Source of the DNA: Calendula officinalis
Taxonomy: Eukaryota; Streptophyta; Magnoliopsida; Asterales; Asteraceae
Direction of reading: 5' to 3'
DNA length: 64,000 bases
NCBI GenBank assembly: GCA_963853835.1
Contig: OY970833.1
Span: forward strand, 18,686,474 to 18,750,473
This document shows positions 50,786 to 62,479 of the stretch, one piece after another. Below the pieces are notes generated by a model. That model saw only the letters and a program-made list of their open reading frames with translations, was not told the DNA's origin and did not search any database. The position numbers and the translations under genes are program-made. How positions within the stretch are numbered: position 1 is the stretch's first letter; each line of letters begins with the position of its first letter.

Positions 50786-53700
50786 TCACATCTTCTTCTT
50801 CTTTTCTTTTTCTTCCAACAATTTTGCTCTTCTTTGATCACCTTCTAAAGTCTGTTGGTTTCTTTTATTCCTTTGTGCAATATTATATTTGCTGATCTTT
50901 TTCACAAATTCATTCAACTTGTTTTGGAATATCACAGCATCATTAGGCTTAATAAAATTCATGCACCAAATTTGATAAAGAGTTTTCTCAGAGTGAGGAT
51001 ACTCTTTTTTCATATAGGAATAAATCACACTTCTTATTTGTATATTCAAAGAAGTACATGTTGACTGTTGGTAGCACATTCCAGGCTTGAATATTCTCTG
51101 GATTTGTAAACTTCTCTGGATATTCATCTGGATAGAAAGCAGCATTAATCATTTCTGTAATGTAACCTGCATCTGAATTCTTCTAGGTCTTCTTGGTCAT
51201 TCTTGGTTTACCAATAATCAACATCTTGATTATGTCACTTCTGGTTAGGGACATGACTAAAGGTTTCCAAGCTCTAAATCTTTGAGTGACCTTATGTTCT
51301 CTAACAATCTCAATCACATCATCTATACATATCCAGTTGATGATTGGATTGCTTTCTAGGGGAGCAATAGGAAGATCATGAACTTGAACTATTTGTAGTT
51401 TCTTCTTTGGTTGTTCTAGTTCAGATTGATCAGCCTTCCTTTTTCTTGTAGTTAAAGAGAGTTCACCAGATGTTTCACCTGTTATAGTTTTTCTTTCTTT
51501 CATTTCTTTGAGGTTTATCTGTTCAAGCTTTGTGATGTCCTTCTCTTTAATCTTTTATTCAAGAAGGTCCTTCTTCTTCTCCACACAGTACTTTTCAATT
51601 AAATTGATCAACTTCATTCTTCCAAAGGCCTTTGTGTTGTGACCTCTTGACTTCAAGAATGTGACCATTTCTTTCTTCTTGTCTGCAAATTGTTCTGGCA
51701 TATCAGCCTTCTGCTCTTTGCATTCTTGTACTTGTGCTTCAAGAAGTTCTATTGTTTCAGATTCAAGTTGCCTTATTTTTTGTAGTTCTCTTTGTTGTAA
51801 TTCTTTTTTGGTTTCTGCAACTTGTTTGGTTTTGACCTTGTGTTGAAATTGTTGCTGGTGATGGTGGAATTATTACTGCAGGCTCTAGTAGTGGTGGCAG
51901 CTCAATAATATCATCAGTAGTAGCCAAGGTAGTTACTACTGGTATGTCTTCAGGAATTACTACTGATAGGGCATCAGTAGTGCTTGCTGCCTCTTCTTGA
52001 TTTACTACTGCTATGACATCAGTAGTAGTAGGAGTTACTACTGATGCTTCTTTTTGAGCTTGTTCTTCCATAGGAGCAGTAGTAATAGCCTCATCAGTAA
52101 TATCCATCTTTTCTAGGCTTTCATCATTGACCTGGCCTTCATCAACCTTTGTTTCTTTAAGATTGAGGAGAGAAGTTGCTGCTGCTGCAATAGATTCATC
52201 TATCATGCTTTGTATGTTGTCCTTCTCCCCCTTAGTGAGCTCAACTGGTGGAGCATCACTACTATCAACCTTCTTTTTCAGTCTCATTATAATCTTTGTT
52301 TGTTGATGAAGCCTGTGCTCATATAATTTCATTCTTTTGTTGATTGTGTTAATGTGCTTCTTCATATAGGTCATGGTTTTTCCTTGATTTGTTAAATATC
52401 ACAGACAATCTTGTACAGTGGTTTCAAGGTTTTCCATCCTATCCGTCAATTGTTTTTGTTCAATACTGCCCTCACTCCTTCTAGCAAGATCATCGGGCTC
52501 ACTAACAGGTACATTGGCTTTAAGGTTTTCCATCCTTTCCGTCAAATCAATAGTTTCAGTTCTGCCCTCATCAATTCTTGGTGATGAAATGGGTTGTTTG
52601 GACACTCTCTTCTTCCTAGAAGAAGCAGTAGTGCCCCCCTTGTGGTTTCTTGGCACCGGGGTCCTCTTAGTAATTCCTCAAAAGAGTCATCACTAAGAGT
52701 TGCCGAGGTATGGGTCCTATTTATGTTCTCACTGTCCTGTGCACCCACCTCTGGGGCATCAGTAGTGAGAGCCCTTTACTCATGCCCTCTCTCCTCCTTG
52801 GAGGACAACTCTTGGAGCCTGGGGTTTGACTCAATGGGTCCCCTGGTGTCCTTTAAGGAAGATTTCTTCCTTTTTATAGTTTTTCTGGAATGATTTGGAT
52901 AAAGGCTGGTCTTCTACAGAGTGAAGAGTAGCACTCTGCAGATTTAATTCATGTTCCTGGGACACATGCAGGACATCTAATTGGGTGGATGATTGAGTGA
53001 CTGTTTGGGGTTGTGTTTGGGCTGTATTTGGGGGTGAAGGAGTGGGTTGAGGTTCAATTGAGGTTGTATCTTTGATTGAACCTTCTCCAAGATTTGGTTG
53101 ATCTTTGATCATGTTAGGAAACAAAGGGGTTTCCTTGCCCGAAAATTTAAATTGTTTTCTCGTATTTGAGAAAACTTTCTTGTTCAACTCAGGAGTTATA
53201 AAAATGTTTTTAGGAGTTGACAAGTTTTTTAATTCACAATTTATTAAATGTTGAAGAAATCTGGGATACATTAAAAATTTTGTAGTAGAAAGATTTCCCA
53301 ACATTCCCTCAAAAATCATATTTGAAAAATTAAAGACTTGGTCTGTGCATAAACAAACAATAGCATATGCTATTGCTTTATTAAACTCATTCCAAGAGCT
53401 TCTTTTAGGAGAAAGACAGTGTTGAATGGTGTGTATTAAAAATTTCCATTGTGGGGAGAGAAGACCTTTTTGAAAAGTGACAATGTCAAGTCTTCCCTCA
53501 TATCCCATTGTTTGTAAACATTCAACAAGGTCTTCCTTGGGTAAAGAAATCATACCTTCATCATCATGGAGTTGTAGATGGTGTCTGATGGATTGTTCAG
53601 TTATTGTGATAGTCTTTCCATCCACAGTTGATTTTATCATAGGCACAGTTGCACCTTCGGTTCTTTCAGTATTGGTCCAGAAATCAACCAAGTGTTGTTG

Positions 53701-53871
53701 ATAAGCTTTAGGGTTTACAGTGAGTGCAAACTTTATATAAGACTGTTTCAAGAACATGACGATTGGACGAAAGTCTTTTGTTCCGTCTGGATTCTTTAGA
53801 TACGCACACATGTTGTGGAACTCTGAGTATTTAAGATTTGTGTTAACATCAAGGGATTGTAGAGTTGCCAT
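50786..53871 (-). pseudogene. Sirevirus extra ORF after pol (env-like position), broken
   Basis: Minus strand. The longest piece is 346 codons (53871-52831), starting MATLQSLDVNTNLKYSEF and containing DFWTNTERTEGATVP and IRHHLQLHDDEG, then a Pro/Gln/Thr-rich part. Further pieces follow in other frames: 52656-52399 (NLTERMEN-like repeats), 52374-51763 (a helical start MTYMKKHINTINKRMKLYEH, then a Thr/Val/Asp-rich stretch), 51503-51183 and 51145-50786. In Sireviruses an additional ORF of unknown function sits at this place. Proteins like the first piece are, as I recall, often labelled longin-like in Asteraceae databases, which I would not take as a function. Frame breaks at about 52700, 52390, 51600 and 51170. 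Confidence 0.75.
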
Positions 53872-54128
53872 TGTCGTCGATGTTTGTGTTTGATCGTTTG
53901 ATTTGAGAGAAAAAGTATGAACGTTGTTACTGGTGCAGGGTTTATGATCTCGATTTAGGGTTTATCGAGAGGATTTAGCAAATCGATGTGAGTATAATGC
54001 TAAACTAATCGACTTCAGCTATTTATATCTTACGATTTGATCTGCAAAAAGACTAAATTGCCCTTCGAATCATAACACAACGGTTATTTTCGTTGGGGTT
54101 AGTTTGGTAACTTTGACAATTTAAAGAC

Positions 54129-54423
54129 CAGTAGTAAATTAGATACCAGTAGAGAACGTCAGTAGTATCTATGAACGTCAGTAGTAACTAAGGATTTTGA
54201 CATCAGTAGTGACTGTAGAGATCAGTAGTAACTAATGAATTTTAATACTGACCTAATTTACCAACCCTAGCAGTAGTAACCACCATTGTAGAGACCAGTA
54301 GTATATGTGAGTACAATTGTTTACCAGTAGTATTTTGTGCATACTCAATACACACAAGTAGTAATGACCTACCAGTAGTATTTTGTGCACACAACTACAT
54401 GCCATACTGACCTACCAGTAGTA
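54129..54423. repeat. CAGTAGTA octamer array between pol and the extra ORF
   Basis: Nine exact CAGTAGTA copies in about 295 bp, plus CAGTAGAG, CAGTAGTG and AAGTAGTA, at irregular spacing and all in the same direction as in the LTR. This stretch is just upstream of the extra ORF on the minus strand, so it may act as its promoter or leader. Confidence 0.9.
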
Positions 54424-54489
54424 AAACACTTATTAAAATAAATAACTTTTTACGACAGAAAAACTTTACACATGATTTTGAGAGAGAAA

Positions 54490-57400
54490 TTAATTAATTA
54501 AAATCATTCCAATACTGCTAACTAAGAAGCTGAATCTTCCTACATCAAATGCTTTTGTAAAAAGATCTGCTAATTGATTGTCAGTATGAATTTTAACTAC
54601 TTTAATCAACTTCTTTTCATTGTAATCTCTTATAAAATGAAATCTTATTTCAATGTGTTTAGTTTTAGAATGTTTTACTAGATTGTTGACAATACTAATA
54701 GCACTTTGATTATCAATAAAAATAGGAGTTTTAAGGATAGAGATACCAAAGTCTAGAAGCTGGTTTTGAATCCAAAGTACTTGAGCACAACAAGCAGATG
54801 CAGCGACATACTCTGCTTCAGCAGTTGATGTGGATACATTTGTTTGTTTCTTACATTGCCATGACACCAGTCTTGATCCAAAGAATTGACATCCACCAGT
54901 ATTGGACTTTCTATCTTGACATTCACCTCCATAGTCACTATCTGTGTAGGCTATGAGTTCAAATGGTGAGTCATGTGGATACCATAGACCAAGTGATGGT
55001 TTGCCTTTCAAGTATCTGATTATTCTTTTGACAGCCTGCAAGTGTAGTTCTTTAGGTCTTGCTTGATATCTTGCACACACACAAACACTGTACATAATGT
55101 CAGGTCTTGATGCAGTTAAGTACATCAAAGATCCTATCATCGATCTATATAAGTGTTCATCTACATCCTCCCCCTCAGCATCAGGATGTATGTGTCTGTG
55201 TGTTTCCATTGGTGTACTTTCACTCTTGCAGTCTTTCATGGTAAACTTCTCCAAGATGTCTTTAACATACTTTGATTGGTTTATCAAAATACCATTTGAT
55301 CTTTGATTGACTTGGAGTCCAAGGAAGAAGTTCATTGGACCCATGGAGCTCATCTTGAATTTGGTTTGCATGAGATCCTCAAACTCTTTACACAATAAAT
55401 CATTTGTTGATCCAAAAATGATATCATCTACATAGATTTGAACTAGTAGTATATCATTTTTGACCTTTCTTGTGAACAAAGTCTTGTCAATAGCTCCTCT
55501 TTTAAAATCATTCTTCAACAAGTATGATGATAATGTATCATACCATGCTCTTGGTGCCTGATGTAGGCCATACAGAGCTTTGTCTAGTTTGAATACATAG
55601 TCACCTTTTTCTGGATCTTCAAAACCTGGAGGTTGACACACATATACTTCTTCTTCAATTTTCCCATACAGGAATGCACTCTTCACATCCATTTGATAGA
55701 CTTTAAACTTCTTGTATGAAGCATATGCTAGGAATATTCTTATTTCTTCAATTCTAGCAACATGAGCATATACTTCATCGTAGTCTATTCCTTCTTCTTG
55801 AGTGTATCCTTGGGCTACAAGTCTGGCTTTGTTCTTGATCACTATACCTCTTTCATCTTTCTTGTTTCTAAAGATCCATCTTGTTCCAATGGCTCTTTTT
55901 CCTTTGGGTAAAGGTGCAAGTGTCCAAACAGCTTGTAATTTGAATTGAAGGAGTTCTTTTTGCATTGCCTCAATCCAGTTTGGATCCTTCATTGCTTGTT
56001 GAATCTTCTTTGGTTCATCCTGAGACAGAAAACATTCAAACATACATTCATTAGCAATTAAACTTATGTTACACATGTTTGCAGTTAGACTTTTATTTAA
56101 TTTGCTTCTTGTTTGTAGTTGTGAGTTAACATCACTTAGAACATTGTCTAAAGGATGGTTCTTTTGAGTCCTTGAGTTTGTAGCTCTATCAACCACTAGT
56201 TGATTTTCAAGATTGAACTCTTTTCTCTCAGGGATTTGTTCCTCTCGAGGTTCTTCATTGTCATTGATGTTTGGTTCATCATCATTTGCTGGTTCAGAGT
56301 TACTACTAGGATCAGTAGTATTTAAGTTATTACTGGGATCAGTAGTATTTGAATTACTACTGTCCTCATTATCTGATTCACTACTGCTCCCAGAATCTGA
56401 GTTATTACTGTTCTCAGTATTAACTGTGGGAATAGTATCAACTACTATGTATCTCATCTCTTCTTGACCAGAATTGAAAGATGATGTTCCTTCCTTTTGA
56501 GTATGACAATTTGAATCACCTGCATTTAAATCCAAGTTAGTGTTAAAGGATTTGGTTAGATTGTCTATGTTAAATAGCCAATCTGGACCATTTCCTTGTT
56601 CATTAGGTATATTCTCATTAAAGGATACATTGATGCTTTCTTCAATAATCCTTAATCTTTTGTTGAACACTCTGTATGATTTGCTTTGAGTAGAGTATCC
56701 CACAAAGATTCCATCATCAGCTTTGCAGTCAAATTTACCAATTTGTTCTCTTGTAATCAAAATAGTACAAGGACAACCAAATGATTTTAAGAAACTTATG
56801 GAAGGTTTTCTTTTGTTAAAAAAGTTCATATGGTGTTTTATGATGTGGCTTAACTATTAATACTCTGTTTTGTACATAACAGGCAGTATTAACAGCTTCA
56901 GCCCAAAAAGTAATTGGTAATTTTGAGTCTGCTAACATTGATCTTGATGCTTCAATGATGGTTCTATTTCTTCTTTCAGCTACACCATTTTGTTGAGGAG
57001 TTCTAGGTGAGCTGTATTGGCTGTCAATACCTTTAAGATCACAAAAGTTAATTAGGTTAGCATTTTTAAATTCTGTGCCATTATCACATCTTATGGCTTT
57101 AACTTTTTGATCAGATGCGTTCTCCAGTTTAACAATTAAGTTCTTGATGAGTTCACTTGTTTCATCTTTTGTCCTAAGAAAACCCATGTATATCTGGAAA
57201 AGTCATCAGTAATAAGAAGACAATATTGTTTCTTTCCAATGCTCATTACATTTGTAGGTCCAAAAAGGTCCATATGTAAGAGTTGTAAAGGAACAGAAAT
57301 AGAATTTGCAATTTTGGACTTATGAGAAGACTTATGTTGTTTACCTTTTAGGCATGCAACACAGTGATGATCACACATGAACTGTTTTTGTGGTACTCGA

Positions 57401-57921
57401 ATTACCAAATTCTTTCTTACTAAATTGTTCATATTTTTAAAGTTTGTGTGACACATCCTTCTATGCCAAAGTTTTGATTCAGTAGTGTTTGCCTTGGATA
57501 TAAAGCAGTTGACCTCATTTGAAGAAATGAGTTCTCCCCCTATATCCAGGCAATACACATTATTTCTCCTTAGAGTTCTCAAAACTACATATTTTTCATC
57601 TAAAACAAAGTCAGGAGAAAGAATGATGCACTCAATATCTGTGAAAAGAATCTTGTTCTTTTTATCACATACTTGAGACACAATGACAAGATTGTATTTT
57701 AGCTCAGCTACATAAAATACATTATCAAAAGTAATTTTACCATTAGTAACTGTACCTTTGCCTGTAATCTTACCTCCCTTTGGGTTCTCACCAAAGGCCA
57801 CATACCCTCCATCAAATGACTTGAAATCCTTAAGAATTTGCAGATTTCCAGTCATGTGCCTTGAGCATCCACTATCAATATGCCATGTTCTACCTTCTTC
57901 AGGGATCTGAATGCTCTGCAC
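54490..57921 (-). pseudogene. Copia pol (PR-INT-RT-RNase H), two frame breaks
   Basis: Minus strand. Protease active site HIDSGCSRHMTG (57921 side). GAG-pre-integrase zinc motif with WHRRMCHTNF and CDHHCVACLKGKQHK. Integrase core with LHMDLFGPTN, then after a frame overlap (57187/57136) IRCDNGTEFKN and TPQQNGVAERRNRT, giving the D-D-E residues. A second frame overlap (56829/56816) leads into a 779-codon frame: integrase tail (SFGCPCTILI, DGIFVGYS), linker, RT (IGTRWIFRNK, YVDDIIFGS) and RNase H (YTDSDYGGE, STAEAEYVAAS). Apart from the two frame overlaps near 57160 and 56820 the catalytic motifs are well kept. Fairly young but not translatable as one polyprotein. Confidence 0.92.
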
Positions 57922-58039
57922 AAGTAAGTAAAAGATTAATTAAGTTTGGTAACCCAAGCTTTATATGTCTTGGGTTCATCCTTTGAAAAGTAAAATTTAG
58001 AAGATTTAATTTTAAACATTTTTGGTACCCATACCTGTT

Positions 58040-59602
58040 TAGTACTGGTGTTTTGTTTTACTACTGCCCTTTTGGATTTGTTACTGGTGTCTGAGTTTAC
58101 TACTGATGGACCAGTAGTATTTGGGTAATTACCATGTTTAGGATAACCAGTAGTGTTTTTAACATTTGGTTTGGCAGCAGTAGTATTTTTAAAATTAGGG
58201 TTTTTACCAGTAGTGTTTTGGTACTGGTATCCAACAGTATTGTAATTAGGGCTAGGATCAGTAGTAAACCTGTTAAAGCTTCTACTGATGTTGGAAAAAT
58301 TAAAATATTATTTATTTTGATTTGTTTTTCCATTATTTTTGAAATAATTGCTGTTCTTTGGGCTTCCAACTCTTTTATTTTGCACAAACCTTGGTGCATT
58401 TCTTCCAAATTTTGGTGTTTCAGACTTTTGAGATTTTGTTTTATTTACTACTGATGGATCAGTAGTATCTTTTAACCTTTGTGTTTTTGCTTTTGCTTTA
58501 GAATTTTTAAATTCTTTGAACTCTTTGCAGTTAATTGGATTGAAGTGACAATCCTTTGCTAAATGGTTTACTTTGTTGCAAATAACTCATCTTAATTTCT
58601 TATCCTTAGCACTTTTAGACTTTCTTTGTTCTAAGAGTTGATTCCTGTTTCTTTCATTTCCCTTCTTAAAATTTTTGGTATATTTTCAGCATCATATTTA
58701 GGAGAGTCATCTTGACTTTTTGCTGTGTGAAAACTTGTATCAATTGAGTTTGTAGTTTGATCATCATCAGATGTATCATTTGATTCAGATGTTTCATTAC
58801 TAGTTTTACAGTTATTTTTCATTTTTAAATCATCTAAAATTCTTTCTGTGCTTGATTTAAGAGGAGGGATAAAATTAATTGGAGGTCGAACAGCATGATA
58901 TCCCACTCCATGCACAACTTTTTCAGTGGTTTGATTGCTTGTTAATTCATTAACAATTTGAGAACTTCTTTCAAACTTTTTAATGGTTAATTTGTTTTGT
59001 TCTAATTCCATTTGATATTCTTCTAGTTTGATCAAGGTTTCTTTTAATTTTAATTCAAGATGTTCTTTTTAATAAGTGGTTTGTAGCAATTCTTCTTTTA
59101 TCTTTTGATCAGTTATTTTATAAATTTTAATTTGATTTTCAAGATCAGCTATACAACCATTATATTCAATTCTTCTATTTCTATTTAGAATCATCTCTTC
59201 AAGTGTTTCTTTATTTAGTTTTCCTAAGTCTTTATATGCTTTAATACATTCAGGAGTGCAAGATTTAGAATGTACCTTAGTAGGAGAATCAGTGAAAGCC
59301 ATGAGAGCTTGATTCTGTGCATGTTCCTCTGCTTGAAAGCTTCAATCATAACCTTGTCCTTGTTGTGAAACAAGAGCAGTTGAGTTTGATCTTTTGTCTG
59401 GCTGAGGACATTCTTTAGCAAAATGCCCAAGGTTGTTACAGTTGTAACATTTGACTTTAGTCTTGTCAAATCCAGTCTTGTCACCTTTGTTGTAGTTAAG
59501 GTTTGTTCTACCAGTCCTCGTCAAGAACCTTTTGGTTCTCAGGCTCAGCATAGCCATCTGCCATTTTAGATCCATTTCTTCAAGATCATAAGGAACATGT
59601 AT
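58040..59602 (-). pseudogene. Copia gag, truncated at its start and broken
   Basis: Minus strand. The first recognisable text is VPYDLEEMDLKWQMAML at about 59600, so the N-terminal half of gag is missing exactly where the duplicated flank begins. It then has a zinc knuckle CYNCNNLGHFAKEC (about 59450), coiled-coil text (59302-59069), an Asn/Ser/Asp-rich stretch (59035-58631) and a second zinc-knuckle relic (ICNKVNHLAKDCH near 58570) whose first Cys position is a TGA stop. Repeated TACTACTG/CAGTAGTA text near 58090-58460. Confidence 0.85.
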
Positions 59603-59610
59603 AATTTAAT

Positions 59611-61719
59611 ATATTTGTATGTGTTGTAATTTTTAATGTATACTATTAACAAATGTAAGTGATATGTTTTATCTCTTACGTGTCAAAGAGTTAAAATAAA
59701 AGAATTTGCTTAAAAAGAATCAGATCAAATAGTTGGAACATGTCAAACGGGTCAAAATTGATCCATATTGTGATCATATTAAATAATTAGTATACAACAA
59801 TCACATTTGAGTGTTATATTATTGTTATCACATCATTTATAAATAAGTTCTAAAATATTTTTTTCTTATTTTTAATGATTACATGTGTTGAATCGCTTTG
59901 GTGTAAAGCCCGAAACAAGTGTTCTTATGTTGTTTTTTATATTAAAAATGTTTTTATGAACAATACTAAAACGTGTATTAGAAAAACTAAAAAATGGTAA
60001 CATTTTATACTGTTGGTACAAATTTGTTTGATTGAAATTATAACTTACGATTTTGTCTTGCATGTGCAAATTTATCTTCCAGGTGTAGTTGATTATCAAT
60101 CTCACTACTCAGAAGAATTGAGGTGAAAAAGGTTTAAACTCCATTTCAAAGCTAAACATGTTTATGATCATGCTTTGCATACTATGTCCGTAACACCATT
60201 TCAATATATACGATTTGGCTTCAAAATTGTCGTTTATTGTGAACAAAGCCCGTGCATCGCACGTGCCATGTTGTCTCGTTAGTAATAATAATTAAGTATA
60301 GATATTTAATTAATTCGGAAAATGAGAGTGTGTACCGGGCTCGGCGTAACATTATTATTTATTGTCGGGTAAGGTTTAGAAGATAATTATTTGTTAAGTT
60401 GTCGGGCTTGGGCTCGGACTCGGTCGGGTGGGCCAAGGGGCTGGTCAAAGAGGGGTTTAGAGCCTTTTAAGTGTGGTAATAGGGGTGTCAAAAGGGTCAA
60501 CTCGACCCGACACTAACCCGAACCCGAACCCGATTATGCTAGTCGGGTCGGGTGTATTCGGGTCTTATGTTGATATCGGGTTATTTCAACCCGACCCAAA
60601 CCCGACTTTAACATCGGGTAGGGTATCGGGTTTGGATTAGTTATCATTGTCGGGTTTCGGGTTGACCCGATTAGATTTTAAATTATTTTTTCCTTTATTA
60701 TTTAATATATTTTTAACTATATAGAGAGGAAAAAACCCAAAAACCATATAAATACTTTTAACTACATAAGTTTAAAGCTTTTTAGTTTACTGAGAAATCG
60801 AATAACATATACCGTATAATGCATCTAAAAGCTAAATTAAAAGAAAAAACATGTGAATAGCTAGCTACCATTAGCAATCATCAAGAAAAGAAAATCCCAA
60901 GCAAATTAAGAAACAGTACACAAAAAAACTCGTATCAAATTAAACGAATTGAAAAACTTAAAGTGCATGGGCTTTAAATATTAATTAGTTACTTCATACC
61001 ACCAATTAGTAGTAGTTCCATTAATCAGACAATCTCTAAGAGGCTGGATTCGAGAAAGAGAAAAAAAAAAGAATGTTTGTGTGTTTGATTATGATCGATT
61101 ATATGTGGAATTGTGTAACCCGACCAACCCGATCGGGCCAACCTGACAAACCCGAATAACCCGAACCCGACAAACCCGATTCCTTATAGGGTCGGGTTTC
61201 GGGTTAGATTTTTTTTACTTTAAAGACGACGGATCCGGCTCGATAAGAACTCAAACCCGACCCGACAACCGATTGACACCCCTATGGTAAATAATTGTAC
61301 GGGGATAACCTAAAATCCTTCTCCTCTCATTCACGGCCGACATCTCCCAATTCCAACTTGTTGAATTCAAGAGTTCACGAATGGAAAAGCACGTGGAATT
61401 AATTTAAGCAAGCAAGGTAGTAGGCTACTTATAATTAATTTAAGCTAGCCATCACATAGGTGATTTTTATTCATTTTCTTTTTTTATTAGTTTTCAATTC
61501 GATTCCAAGCCGAGCTTGAGGAACCCTCATACACGTGATCTCTGGAAATCTCGGTCAACTCTTAAAGAATTCGTGTCAGGTTTGTGTCGGTTTTTCGTTT
61601 ATTTATATATGTTGCTCAGATTTTGTACTCGTTATTGAGGGTTGTTTAAGGGGAACGAGTTAACCAATTGTGATTTATTGTCCTAAATAATTCTAGGATT
61701 TTATTTTCCTTACGTCATG
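59611..61719. repeat. Flank segment A', duplicate of 48024-50127
   Basis: Near-identical to the left flank, including the hairpin terminus at 60246 and the hAT MITE. It differs by scattered substitutions and small indels (e.g. an extra AACCCG near 60520). It is joined to the truncated gag at about 59605-59611 with only a few bases of similarity. Confidence 0.92.
60480..61284. mobile_element. hAT-type MITE rich in CCCGA/TCGGG, copy 2 (within A')
   Basis: Duplicate of 48894-49692, with the same ends and flanking TGGTAA. It was copied as part of the larger block, not inserted independently. Confidence 0.72.
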
Positions 61720-62328
61720 TGTCAGGATCGAATAACCAAAACAAGTTATTGCCAACCCAGATCTACTAATAACAAGAAGTTGCAGCGGATCAACACTTGT
61801 ATTAATGTATTAAGAACAATAGAATACTGTATATTGAACGAACAATGAACAATAATATTAAGAACACAGTGATTCACAAAAAGCTTCAATGTATATTATT
61901 GATTAACAATACACACGTACGTTTACAATTCGTAAGGAACTACTTATAGCAGTCCTTGAAGCCTAACTATTTACCCTAGTTATTCTAGGACTTGATTTAC
62001 ATCGAATTATAAAAGATATAAATTGAATAACATTCTATAACTAACTCTGCGAAGATCTCGGACTTGATTTGCTTCCAAATACGCGTATCAGTAGTAACTG
62101 CAATCACCAGTAGTAAATATGCATCATCAGTAGTAAATGTGATGATCAGTAGTAATCTTCAATATGTGCATGATCAGTAGTAAGTTAGTTATACTCTTCA
62201 CCAGTATCAACTCATCAGTATCAAGTGTTTCTACCCCATCAGTAGTAACCATAGTCTTCACCAGTGGTAACCATGATCAGTACTAACTGCATCATCAGTA
62301 ATAAGTTGAACTGTGATTTGTTCTAACA
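61720..62328 (-). repeat. Copia LTR, right copy
   Basis: Same length (609 bp) as 50128-50736. Six exact CAGTAGTA copies; the seventh is CAGTGGTA. Followed by TCATG (62329-62333), matching the flank before the left LTR. Confidence 0.93.
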
Positions 62329-62333
62329 TCATG

Positions 62334-62479
62334 TTTGTGGGATTGGAAGATGATGGATCCAAGATTGACCGAGGATTGTGTGAGAGAGATGATCGCTGAG
62401 GTGATTAGCGAGATGCACCAGGTGTGAACAAGAAACATAAAACCTTTGAGTTCCGTCCTTTTCAATGAGGCTGTGAGCT
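62334..62479. other. Short unassigned stretch
   Basis: About 145 bp of mixed composition between the copia target duplication and the next LTR-like start. No ORF or repeat recognised. Confidence 0.4.

Larger units (their letters stand above)
50128..62328 (-). mobile_element. Sirevirus-type Ty1/copia retrotransposon in rearranged form
   Basis: Minus-strand interior (50737-59610) in the order gag, PR, INT, RT, RNase H (copia order), followed by an extra long ORF before the LTR, as in Sireviruses. The LTRs are 50128-50736 and 61720-62328, both 609 bp. TCATG precedes the left LTR and follows the right one, as expected for a 5-bp target duplication. However, between the truncated gag (about 59602) and the right LTR lie 2.1 kb of duplicated host flank (59611-61719), and no primer-binding site is present. 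So this is not an intact element. Confidence 0.88.

Noticed and set aside
52418..52893. Plus-strand frames opposite the copia interior (also 53477-53701, 56213-56467, 58134-58454)
   Set aside because: They are antisense shadows of the minus-strand retroelement frames.
48024..62328. Reading the whole 2.7-kb repeat as one long LTR
   Set aside because: The polypurine tract, TG/CA ends and TCATG duplication delimit a 609-bp LTR; the additional 2.1 kb contains other elements and lies outside it.
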